Assembly: GCA_048498995.1 (NCBI GenBank)
Contig: JBEHWX010000075.1
Span: forward strand, 1 to 29,369
DNA length: 29,369 nt
Origin: JBEHWX01 sp048498995
Lineage (GTDB): Bacteria; Bacteroidota; Ignavibacteria; OLB7
Direction: 5' to 3'
Shown here one piece after another: positions 19,605-26,573 of the stretch (the stretch's first letter is position 1; the number at the start of each line of letters is the position of its first letter). Under the pieces are notes generated by a model that saw only the letters and a program-made list of their open reading frames with translations, was not told where the DNA came from and did not search any database. Position numbers and translations under genes: made by a program.

Positions 19605-20069
19605 ATGCTCACGTTCATTCTGGTCCTTTCGGTCGTTCTTTCGCTCGTTCTCATCGCGATGGTGCTTCTGCAGCCGAGCAAGGGCGGAGGCGTCGGTGGC
19701 GCGTTCGGCTCGCTCAGCTCGAGCCTCGGCTCCACCTTCGGTTCCCGTCGCACGCTGGACTTCCTGGCCAAGTGGACCACGTACGCGGCGCTGGCGCTGG
19801 CGCTTCTCTGCCTGGTCGCCAACAAGTTTTTCGTGCCGCGCGGCGAGCAGCGCCAGGTGGTTCCGGTGACCAGCGGCGCCTCGGTGCCGACCCCGACCGC
19901 TCCGGCCCCGACTCTTCCGCTCGGTGGCGCCTCGGCTCCGGCCGCCGGCGGCAACGCGCAGCAGGCTCAGCCGAACGCCGGTCAGCAGCAGGCCCCGGCC
20001 ACGAACGGCAACGCTCAGCAGCAGACCCAGCCGAACGCTGGCCAGCAGCAGGCTCCCGCCGGCCGCTGA
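19605..20069 (+). CDS. secG: Preprotein translocase subunit SecG, with long Gln/Ala-rich tail
   Basis: A 154-residue SecG, longer than the usual 75-120. SecG is the small SecYEG subunit that aids translocation. Two transmembrane helices flank the conserved loop: residues 2-22, then LLQPSKGGGVGGAFG (21-35) with the family's QxxKGGG signature, then residues 55-74. Residues about 78-154 are low complexity (Pro/Thr/Ala, then two near-identical NAQQ...QPNAGQQQAPA units). With both SecG ends usually periplasmic, the tail should face the periplasm. It has its own promoter and a strong terminator and is monocistronic. Confidence 0.96.
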   Translation: MLTFILVLSVVLSLVLIAMVLLQPSKGGGVGGAFGSLSSSLGSTFGSRRTLDFLAKWTTYAALALALLCLVANKFFVPRGEQRQVVPVTSGASVPTPTAPAPTLPLGGASAPAAGGNAQQAQPNAGQQQAPATNGNAQQQTQPNAGQQQAPAGR

Positions 20070-20138
20070 TACTCCGCTCCCGGACGCGCGTCCGGTGGAG
20101 CCCTCTGAATCCACGTGAGCCGAATCGCAGGATGCGTC

Positions 20139-20206
20139 GAGGCCTCGCCCGTTCCATTGCAGGAACCGGCGAGGCCTCCGTCGTTTTCGTCGTTCGTTTT
20201 TCGTCG
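20139..20206 (+). terminator. Strong intrinsic terminator of secG
   Basis: A 17-base stem (20139-20155 with 20162-20178) with one C/C mismatch and loop ATTGCA, followed by CGTCGTTTTCG and a later TTTTT run. It lies 70 bases after the stop. Confidence 0.92.
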
Positions 20207-20311
20207 TTCGATTCGTGGAGTCGTGACGCGCTCATCGTCGGGCGGCGCGGCCACGAGGGGTGCCCGACACGTTCCGCATCGGTTGCAGCGCATCGGCTCG
20301 CGCCGCGGCAA

Positions 20312-20656
20312 TCACCCCGGAGGCCAGCCGAGGCGTCGGCCGCCGAGCAGATGCAGGTGGATGTGGAACACCGACTGCCCCGCGTCATCGTTGCAGTTCA
20401 TCACCAGCCGGTAGCCGGAGTCGGCCACCCCCTCCTTCTTCGCGATCTCCGTCGCCACCCGCACCATCCGGCCGACCAGGGCATCGTGCTCCTCGGCGAT
20501 CTCGTTGGTGGTGGCGATCTCCTCTTTCGGGATCACGATCACGTGCGTCGGCGCCTGCGGCGCGATGTCCCGGAACGCCAGCACGTGGTCGTCCTCGTAG
20601 ACGATGGTCGCGGGGATCTCCCGCCTGATGATCTTCGCGAAGATGGTGTCGGCCAT
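20312..20656 (-). CDS. HIT-family (histidine triad) nucleotide-binding protein
   Basis: A 114-residue cytoplasmic HINT/PKCI-type protein, a purine nucleotide phosphoramidase or hydrolase. The triad HIHLHLL (from residue 98) with the preceding QSVF and the N-terminal FAKIIRREIPA motif are diagnostic, and the length is typical. The ATG at 20656 begins at the conserved MADTIF. It lies 35 bases downstream of the crtI-type gene on the same strand, so the two are likely co-transcribed, though a functional link is not evident. Confidence 0.96.
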   Translation of the reverse strand: MADTIFAKIIRREIPATIVYEDDHVLAFRDIAPQAPTHVIVIPKEEIATTNEIAEEHDALVGRMVRVATEIAKKEGVADSGYRLVMNCNDDAGQSVFHIHLHLLGGRRLGWPPG

Positions 20657-20691
20657 GGTCCTCCCGGCGTCGTTGTAGGTCGGCTGTGCGT

Positions 20692-22164
20692 TCAGGCTCC
20701 GGAGGCGATCAGCCCCTCGACGATCTTCGCCGAGGAGAGCACGCCCGGGATGCCGGCCCCGGGATGGGTGCCGGCCCCGACGAAGTAGAGATTCTCCACC
20801 TCCTCCGAGCGGTTGTGCGGTCTCATCCAGGCCGATTGCGTCAGAATCGGCGCCACCGAGAACGCGCTGCCAAGATAACTGTTGAGCGTATCCCGGAAGT
20901 GGATCGGATCGATCCGGTGCTCGGCCACGATGTGCCGCGACAGCCCCGGCAGATACCGCTCCTCCAGATGCCTGACGATCCGGTCGCGATACGCCTGGCC
21001 GATCTTTCCCCAGTCGTCGCCGGAGCCGAGATGCGGCACCGGCGAAAGGACGTAGAACGCGTCGCATCCCTCCGGGGCGAGCGAGCGGTCGGTGGCCGTC
21101 GGACGATGGAGATAGAGGGAGAAGTCCTCGGCCAGATGCTTGCGCCGGAAGATGTCGTCCAGCAGCCCCTCGTAGCGGGGCCCGAGGATGATGCCGTGGT
21201 GGGCGATATCGTCGTAGGTCCGGTCGGTCCCGAAGTAGAGGACGAACAGGGACATCGAGTACTCCAGGGAATCGATCCGGCGATCGGTATACTTGCGGCG
21301 GCGGAGATCCGGGAGCAGATGGCGGTAGGTGTGCGCCACGTCGCCGTTGCAGACCACGGCGTCGGATGCGATCAGCGTTCCGTCGGCCAGCTCGACGCCG
21401 GTGGCGCGCCGGGAGCGCTCCTCGACGGTGATCCGCTTCACCTCCCGATCGAGCAGGATGGTGCCGCCGAGCTCCCGGAAGAGCCTGCCGAAGGCCTCGA
21501 CCACGGCGCCGGTGCCCCCGCGCGCGAACCACACGCCCCAGGTCTTCTCCAGGTGGAGGATCAGCGTGTAGATCGAGGTGGACTGGAACGGATTCCCTCC
21601 CACCAGCAGGGAGTGGAAACTGAAGATCTGCCGCAGCCGCTCGTCCCGGATATACTGGCTGACGTAGCTGTACACCGACTTGTCCGCACGCAGCCGCACC
21701 AGGTCCGGGAGCACGCGGAGCATCGAGCCGACCGAGAGAAACGGGGTATCGATCAGCCCGAAGCCGGTGGCGAAGATATCCTCGGTCTTCCGGAGGAACC
21801 GGCGATATCCTTCCACGTCGCCGGGGCTGATCGCTGCGATCTGCCGCTCCATCCGCTCCTGGTCGGCGTTGTAATCGAAGGTGGTGCCGTCGTCGAAGCA
21901 GATCCGGTAGAACGGGTCGACCGGCATCATCTCCACGTAGTCGGCCGGATCCCGGCCGCACTCCCGGAAGATCTCCTCGATCATCCAGGGGGCGGTGATC
22001 ACGGTCGGCCCGCCGTCGAAGGTGAAGCCGTCGATCCGGTAGACGTAGGCGCGGCCGCCGAGCTGGTCCCGTTTCTCGACGAGGGTGACCTGGTGGCCGT
22101 TCTTCTGCAGGCGTATGGCCGCCGCGAGCCCTCCGAAGCCGGAGCCGATCACCGTGATGCGCAT
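20692..22164 (-). CDS. crtI: Phytoene desaturase-type FAD oxidoreductase (CrtI family)
   Basis: A 490-residue flavoprotein of the CrtI carotenoid desaturase family. The N-terminal dinucleotide-binding motif is GSGFGGLAAAIRL (7-19), followed by LVEKRDQLGGRAY and FTFDGGPTVI. The C-terminal motif GAGTHPGAGIPGVLSSAK is characteristic of CrtI. It probably desaturates phytoene or a related carotenoid at the membrane. No phytoene synthase or cyclase lies nearby, so the number of steps and substrate are open, and crtN/crtD-like activity is possible. AAGGA stands about 9 bases before the ATG. It is divergent from the beta-barrel gene at 22.3 kb. Confidence 0.92.
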   Translation of the reverse strand: MRITVIGSGFGGLAAAIRLQKNGHQVTLVEKRDQLGGRAYVYRIDGFTFDGGPTVITAPWMIEEIFRECGRDPADYVEMMPVDPFYRICFDDGTTFDYNADQERMERQIAAISPGDVEGYRRFLRKTEDIFATGFGLIDTPFLSVGSMLRVLPDLVRLRADKSVYSYVSQYIRDERLRQIFSFHSLLVGGNPFQSTSIYTLILHLEKTWGVWFARGGTGAVVEAFGRLFRELGGTILLDREVKRITVEERSRRATGVELADGTLIASDAVVCNGDVAHTYRHLLPDLRRRKYTDRRIDSLEYSMSLFVLYFGTDRTYDDIAHHGIILGPRYEGLLDDIFRRKHLAEDFSLYLHRPTATDRSLAPEGCDAFYVLSPVPHLGSGDDWGKIGQAYRDRIVRHLEERYLPGLSRHIVAEHRIDPIHFRDTLNSYLGSAFSVAPILTQSAWMRPHNRSEEVENLYFVGAGTHPGAGIPGVLSSAKIVEGLIASGA

Positions 22165-22237
22165 GGGTTCCTTTTCGATGCTGCCGCGCCTCGGGCGGCG
22201 TATCGGCCGCGCGCCCGTGCGCGTGGCCTGTCGTTTG

Positions 22238-22269
22238 CGATCCTACAACTCCGTTCAACCTCCTGCAAG
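22238..22269 (-). promoter_or_regulatory. Possible crtI promoter
   Basis: On the minus strand CTTG (22266-22269), 20 bases, TAGGATCG (22238-22245). Spacing is right, but the -7 box matches only four of the six fixed positions. Confidence 0.35.
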
Positions 22270-22281
22270 TTCCATGAGGCC

Positions 22282-23007
22282 ATGATCACGATCGCTTCGT
22301 CGAAAGCTTCCTTCCGCCGTCGGCATCGCGGCGGACCCCAGCAGCGGCACCAGCGCCAGCTTCAGCCCCGGTTCGAGCACCGGTTCCGGCTTCGCGCCGG
22401 CTCGGCCTTGCGCGCGCTGCTCCTTCCGCTGATCGTGGTGGCCGCCCTGCTCGCGGCCACGGCGACCGCCTCGGCGCAGGCGAACATCAGCTTCAGGACC
22501 GGCGTGGCCGGCGTGTACCTGAAGGATAACGAGCCGGACTGGGGAACGAACGTGGGGCTGGTGGCCAAGTTCAACATCACCGACGCATTCCGCATCCGCT
22601 CGCAGATCGATCTGGACCGCGTGGCGTTGCGCGACGTGACGATCGGGAGCTACTTCGGCGATCAGACATCGACCTTCACCACGATCGGGTTCGGCGGCGA
22701 GCTCGAGCTCGGGGGACGGAGCCTGGGAGTGGTGGCGAACCTGACCCCGCACATGGTGCTCCGGACCACATCGCAGCTCAAGCGGGAGTCCGACGGCCGG
22801 GAGTATCTGGAGGATGTGGCCCGCTTCAGCCTCGGGGCCTCGATCGGCATCGGGGGGGAGTGGTTCATCACGAACAATATCGGGCTGGAGGCGCAGGGGC
22901 AGTACCTGATCTACAACTTCGACCACGACGAGACCGATCCCCGCTATTTCGGCCTCCGGCTGGATATCGGTGTCCAGTTCTATCTCGGGAAGGTGCTGGA
23001 GCACTGA
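22282..23007 (+). CDS. Outer-membrane beta-barrel protein
   Basis: A 241-residue protein if read from the only ATG (22282), which gives an Arg/His/Gln-rich leader of about 42 residues before the signal peptide core LLLPLIVVAALLAATATASAQ. A TTG at 22408 would start the signal peptide directly (199 residues), and I cannot decide between them. The mature part is strand-rich (GLVAKFNITDAFRIRSQIDL, IGFGGELELGGRSLGVVANL, GLRLDIGVQFYLG), fitting a small eight-strand outer-membrane barrel. The C terminus ends EH rather than an aromatic residue. It precedes rplU by 194 bases and is divergent from crtI. The role is unknown. Confidence 0.78.
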   Translation: MITIASSKASFRRRHRGGPQQRHQRQLQPRFEHRFRLRAGSALRALLLPLIVVAALLAATATASAQANISFRTGVAGVYLKDNEPDWGTNVGLVAKFNITDAFRIRSQIDLDRVALRDVTIGSYFGDQTSTFTTIGFGGELELGGRSLGVVANLTPHMVLRTTSQLKRESDGREYLEDVARFSLGASIGIGGEWFITNNIGLEAQGQYLIYNFDHDETDPRYFGLRLDIGVQFYLGKVLEH

Positions 23008-23119
23008 TCCCTCCGCGCGAGCGATGGCGGGATACATCCCTCTCCTTTCTCCGGCCGTCCCGCGGCGGGCGGCCCCCTCCATGCAAACAGTCTCTTACAG
23101 ATACGCGGAATACTTTTCG

Positions 23120-23151
23120 GTTGGACGAAACCGGGGGCACCCCTATCTTTG
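23120..23151 (+). promoter_or_regulatory. rplU-rpmA promoter, Bacteroidota type
   Basis: GTTG (23120-23123), 20 bases, TATCTTTG (23144-23151), an exact TAnnTTTG. The expected leader to the rplU ATG is about 45 bases. Confidence 0.8.
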
Positions 23152-23201
23152 TTGTTCTTCGTGATTACCGCATACGCATAGCAGATTATCAGGATAGAAT
23201 C

Positions 23202-23498
23202 ATGCAGGCAGTCGTCAACATTGCTGGGTCGCAGTACCGCGTCAAAGAGAACGACACGATCGTCGTTCCGCTGCTCCCGAACGAGATCAACTCGATGGTG
23301 GAGCTGAAGAACGTTCTCTTCACCGAGAACGAGGGCAAGCTTGGAACCGGCGCAGCAACGGTGACGGCAAAGGTCCTCGAGCACGGACGCAGCGAGACCG
23401 TCCTCGTCTTCCACAAGAAGCGCCGCAAGGGCTATCAGAAGATGAACGGTCATCGCCAGCCGTACACGAAGATCCAGATCACGGGCATCTCGGCCTGA
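23202..23498 (+). CDS. rplU: 50S ribosomal protein L21
   Basis: The 98-residue large-subunit protein that binds 23S rRNA next to L20. It starts MQAVVNIAGSQYRVKENDTI and has the C-terminal HKKRRKGYQKMNGHRQPYT motif typical of L21. AGGA stands 8-11 bases before the ATG. It forms the usual rplU-rpmA operon, with rpmA 49 bases downstream. Confidence 0.98.
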   Translation: MQAVVNIAGSQYRVKENDTIVVPLLPNEINSMVELKNVLFTENEGKLGTGAATVTAKVLEHGRSETVLVFHKKRRKGYQKMNGHRQPYTKIQITGISA

Positions 23499-23547
23499 GC
23501 ATCGCGCGTAACCTGAATCGACAACGTTTCTCTGGAGATAGTACGTC

Positions 23548-23817
23548 ATGGCACATAAGAAAGGAGCGGGTTCTACGCGCAACGGCCGCGATTCGAATCC
23601 GCAGTATCTCGGCGTCAAGCGCTTCGGCGGTCAGGCCGTCCGCGCTGGAAGCATCCTCGTCCGCCAGCGTGGCACCCAGTTCCACCCGGGCAACAACGTC
23701 GGCATCGGCAGCGACGATACCCTCTTCGCCCTGATCGACGGCACGGTGACCTTCGAGCGGAAGGGACGCGATCGCAAGGCGGTCAGCGTCTACCCGGTGG
23801 TGGCCGCCGGCGAGTAA
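23548..23817 (+). CDS. rpmA: 50S ribosomal protein L27
   Basis: The 89-residue L27, whose N-terminal tail reaches the peptidyl transferase centre. It starts MAHKKGAGSTRNGRDSNPQY and keeps the family signature GVKRFGGQAV. No N-terminal cleavage extension of the Firmicutes type is present. GGAG precedes the ATG. The stop region is duplicated in tandem (see the repeat at 23809). Confidence 0.98.
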   Translation: MAHKKGAGSTRNGRDSNPQYLGVKRFGGQAVRAGSILVRQRGTQFHPGNNVGIGSDDTLFALIDGTVTFERKGRDRKAVSVYPVVAAGE

Positions 23818-23846
23818 TCTCGCGGCGAGTAATCTCGCGGCGAGTA
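23809..23846 (+). repeat. 15-bp tandem repeat across the rpmA stop codon
   Basis: GGCGAGTAATCTCGC occurs twice and a third time in part (GGCGAGTA). The period of 15 keeps frame, so the second unit supplies a backup in-frame TAA. Confidence 0.93.
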
Positions 23847-23876
23847 TCCGCCCTCTCCGGCGCACACAGCCATTGT

Positions 23877-23922
23877 CGACGCCGCCGTCGCTTCGAAGCG
23901 ACGGCGGCGTCGTTCGTTTTTC
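23877..23922 (+). terminator. Intrinsic terminator of rplU-rpmA
   Basis: A perfect 36-base palindrome (23877-23912, arms from CGACGCCGCCGTCGCTTC) followed by TTCGTTTTTC. The distal arm end and tail read GCGTCGTTCGTTTTT. Confidence 0.95.
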
Positions 23923-24148
23923 TCCCCGCTCCTTCCCCGCCGCCATCTCTCCTCCCTTCTCCCTCCGCGATCTCTCCCGTTGCGTGGCATCATCGTCCGG
24001 CATCGACCTCCGACATCGACCTCCGGATCAGCGTCGGGAATCGGCGCGTGGCCGCCGGACATCTCCCCGAAGCGCATCAAAAGGGAGCGATCGCGAACAA
24101 AGCCGGGAAAAACGCCGTTCTGGAACCGGGATTGTTGCAACGAATTCG

Positions 24149-24156
24149 TACATTCG
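24149..24156 (+). promoter_or_regulatory. Possible mdh -7 element
   Basis: TACATTCG matches TAnnTTTG at all but one position, 37 bases before the mdh ATG. No TTTG-like -33 box is at the right distance. Confidence 0.4.
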
Positions 24157-24192
24157 TGGTTCCTGTTACAAGTCAATCGGTGATGTGTCTCA

Positions 24193-25110
24193 ATGAAAAT
24201 CACGATCGTAGGTGCCGGAAACGTCGGGGCAACGGCGGCGTATCGGATCGCGAGCCAGGAGCTCGCCCGGGAAGTCGTCGTGGTCGACGTGGTGGAAGGA
24301 ATCGCGCGGGGAAAGGCGCTCGACATGGTGCAGGCCGCGCCACTGCTGGAAAGTGATTGTCGCGTCGTCGGCACCACGCGGTACGAGGATACCGCCGGCT
24401 CCGACATCGTCGTCATCACCGCCGGATGGACCCGGCGTCCCGGCATGACGCGGGACGATCTGCTGGTGAAGAACGCCGACATCGTCAGGAACGTGACGCA
24501 GACGATCGTCAAGCACTCACCCAACTGCATCCTGATCCCGGTCTCCAACCCGCTCGACGAGATGGCCTACGTTGCCTACCGCGCCTCCGGCTTCGACCGG
24601 TCGCGGGTGATCGGCATGGCCGGCGTGCTCGACTCGACGCGGCTCCGCTCCTTCATCGCCGCCGAGCTGAACGTGGGGGTGGAGGATGTGAGCGCGATCG
24701 TGATCGGAGGGCAGGGGGAAGGGATGGTGCCCCTGTGCAATTACGCGACGGTGTCAGGAATTCCCCTGTCGCAGCTTCTCCCTGAAGAGCGGATCTCCGC
24801 CCTGCTCAAGAGAACGCGCGAAGCCGGTGGGGAGATCATCAACCTGTTGAAGACCGGCTCGGCCTACTACGCGCCGGCGGCGGCGATCATCTCGATGATC
24901 GAGGCGATCGTCAAGGACAAGCACCGGATTCTCCCCTGCGCCGTTCTGCTCGATGGCGAGTACGGCCTGCACGACGTGGTGATCGGCGTTCCGGTCAAGC
25001 TCGGGAGAACCGGTATCGAGTCGATCATCGAAATCCAGCTCATGGCGCGGGAGAAGGAAGCGCTGACGGCCGCGGTGCAGAACGTGAAGACGAATCTGGC
25101 CAAGATCTGA
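24193..25110 (+). CDS. mdh: LDH-like malate dehydrogenase lacking the catalytic histidine
   Basis: A 305-residue member of the lactate/malate dehydrogenase superfamily, LDH-like MDH group, which normally interconverts malate and oxaloacetate with NAD. The Rossmann motif VGAGNVGAT (6-14) is intact. The substrate-binding RRPGMTRDDL (81-90), the SNPLD motif (118-122) and Asp147/Arg150 in VLDSTR are also present. The catalytic motif, normally GGHGDxMVP, reads GGQGEGMVP (172-180), so the proton-relay His is Gln174 and the following Asp is Glu176. Length and all other regions are typical. It may be a divergent enzyme, a low-activity form, or have another role. The ATG at 24193 begins directly with MKITIVGAG. 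No Shine-Dalgarno is clear. Confidence 0.93.
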   Translation: MKITIVGAGNVGATAAYRIASQELAREVVVVDVVEGIARGKALDMVQAAPLLESDCRVVGTTRYEDTAGSDIVVITAGWTRRPGMTRDDLLVKNADIVRNVTQTIVKHSPNCILIPVSNPLDEMAYVAYRASGFDRSRVIGMAGVLDSTRLRSFIAAELNVGVEDVSAIVIGGQGEGMVPLCNYATVSGIPLSQLLPEERISALLKRTREAGGEIINLLKTGSAYYAPAAAIISMIEAIVKDKHRILPCAVLLDGEYGLHDVVIGVPVKLGRTGIESIIEIQLMAREKEALTAAVQNVKTNLAKI

Positions 25111-25236
25111 TTCGGTATCACGCCGGCACCTGGCTCTCACACGCACTCTCACTCGCGCCACGGTGATACTCTCCCGATCGCCGCGCTCCGGAGCGAACGA
25201 CAACGCTCACACTCAACGTATACGTAGGATAGAGAC

Positions 25237-26115
25237 ATGAAGAAACTTCTCAATTGCGCGGTGCTTGCCGCGCTCCTGATCGGCGTCGGTGGTTGCGGCA
25301 ACGACGATACGGTCAACCCGCCGGTCAACACGAATGCAACCGTCGAGTTCAAGCAGAACGACAAGTTCCGCTATGCTTACTACGAGCACGATACGGCGAC
25401 GTCGTCGTTCGATGCCCGTATCGAGTCGAGCCGTCAGATCAAGGAGTGGACCGTGCTGCAGACCGGCCTGAGCGTCGGCGGCCGTTCGAGCGTCTCCAAG
25501 ATCGAGGAGGTTACCTACACCGATCAGGCCGGAACCGTCGTGGGCTCGCGCGATACGCTCTATCTCCAGGGGACCGCGTCCGGCAATGGAGAGGTGCTGC
25601 AGTACAACGTGCTCAACGCGGTCATCCGCCGCTTCCTCGCCGTGGTCAACTACGCCGATTCGCTGCCGTCGCACTGGGCCAAGATCAGCGACACGAAGAC
25701 GACCGGCGCGATGAGCTGGAACTCGCTCTTCTCCAATTCGCTGGACACGAAGCTCTCGATCGACATCCCCGGCTTCGGAACCGTGAACCCGGATGTGACG
25801 ATCACGATGCACGGCTCGCACAAGGGAACCCAGGCGGTGACCGTCGCCGCCGGACCGTACCCGAGCTCGGTGCATACCGACCACGCGATCGCCGTGGCCG
25901 CCTCGGTGCAGGTTGCTCCGGGCCAGCCCTCGCAGGAAGTCGTGCGCGACACGCTCACGCTGAGCTACGATGTGGACGTCAAGGGGGGTATCCTCCGTCA
26001 GGTGCTGCACAGCGGCAACTTCACGCCGCAGGGCGTGCTCACGCTGGCTGGCGTGAAGCCGGCGAAGATCCCCGGCTTCGAGCTCGAGCTCCTCTCGGTC
26101 ACCCGCGTGCAGTAA
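25237..26115 (+). CDS. Predicted lipoprotein of unknown function
   Basis: A 292-residue protein with a lipoprotein signal peptide: basic MKK, hydrophobic core and lipobox VGGC, so Cys20 would be lipidated after cleavage. The mature part is rich in polar beta-type sequence (VEFKQNDKFRYAYYEHD, then VTYTDQAGTVVGSRDTLYL) with no family I recognise. GNDD follows the Cys; whether it is retained at the inner or outer membrane cannot be told. AGGA lies 9-12 bases before the ATG in AGGATAGAGAC, very like the rplU site. It is 126 bases after mdh and ends at a strong terminator. Confidence 0.88.
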   Translation: MKKLLNCAVLAALLIGVGGCGNDDTVNPPVNTNATVEFKQNDKFRYAYYEHDTATSSFDARIESSRQIKEWTVLQTGLSVGGRSSVSKIEEVTYTDQAGTVVGSRDTLYLQGTASGNGEVLQYNVLNAVIRRFLAVVNYADSLPSHWAKISDTKTTGAMSWNSLFSNSLDTKLSIDIPGFGTVNPDVTITMHGSHKGTQAVTVAAGPYPSSVHTDHAIAVAASVQVAPGQPSQEVVRDTLTLSYDVDVKGGILRQVLHSGNFTPQGVLTLAGVKPAKIPGFELELLSVTRVQ

Positions 26116-26144
26116 GCCGCGCGTCGACCATCGCCCGTTCGTGC

Positions 26145-26172
26145 AAGGGCCGGTCCGTCAGGACCGGCCCTT
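26145..26172 (+). terminator. Intrinsic terminator of the lipoprotein gene
   Basis: AAGGGCCGGTCC and its exact complement form a 12-bp stem with loop GTCA, 29 bases after the stop. The tail CGCGTTG is poor in T. Confidence 0.85.
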
Positions 26173-26502
26173 CGCGTTGACAGGAGCTTGCGATCGTGCG
26201 CGTGACCCCGTCGGCGCCCTCATGGGCCCCGCTTCCCGTTCGCGCTGGACCAGATCGTGGACGGCTCCACCGCGGGCGAAGCACGCCTCCGGATCTTCCA
26301 GTGGAATCTCTTCCCATGATCCGATCGATGGCCTCCGCGCACCTTACCATGACGTGATCTGCACCTGGCGCGCGCGCTCTCCCGATCCCTCCATCGCGCA
26401 CCATCCGCCGCTCCGATCTCCCCGCTGCCCAGCGCGGCATCTCCACGCCCCTCCACGGCCTCACGCATGCTCGGCGTCCCGAAGCGATAGTCCTGAAACG
26501 AC

Positions 26503-26535
26503 GCGAGGGGAGCGCCATCGCGGCACTCCCCTCGC
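26503..26535 (-). terminator. Intrinsic terminator of dsbD
   Basis: GCGAGGGGAG (26503-26512) pairs with CTCCCCTCGC (26526-26535), 38 bases past the dsbD stop. On the minus strand it is followed by GTCGTTTC, sharing the CGTCGTT tail. Confidence 0.8.
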
Positions 26536-26573
26536 TCTCGATACCGAATCTTGCCGTGTTCCAGCGCGCCTGC

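Larger units (their letters stand above)
23818..24192. other. Gene-free region between rpmA and mdh
   Basis: These 375 bases hold the rest of the 15-bp repeat, the rpmA terminator, a 13-bp tandem pair (CATCGACCTCCG[A/G], about 24000-24028) and, at the right end, a likely mdh -7 box. I see no coding frame or RNA gene. Confidence 0.6.
26116..26573. other. Gene-free region between convergent genes
   Basis: These 458 bases lie between the lipoprotein and dsbD stops. Apart from a terminator at each end I see nothing supported: the frames open on both strands overlap each other and give Arg/Ala/Ser-rich low-complexity products. Confidence 0.6.

Noticed and set aside
20206..20214. GTTCGATTC, a tRNA T-loop-like motif downstream of secG
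   Set aside because: No acceptor, D or anticodon stems can be drawn around it, and it lies in the terminator tail region.
20686..22281. Upstream extension of the 22282 barrel gene across crtI
   Set aside because: The extension is antisense to crtI with no domain; the signal peptide shows the protein starts near 22282 or 22408.
25115..25169. GTATCAC/GTGATAC inverted repeat after mdh
   Set aside because: A seven-base match separated by about 40 bases, without a tail, is within chance expectation.
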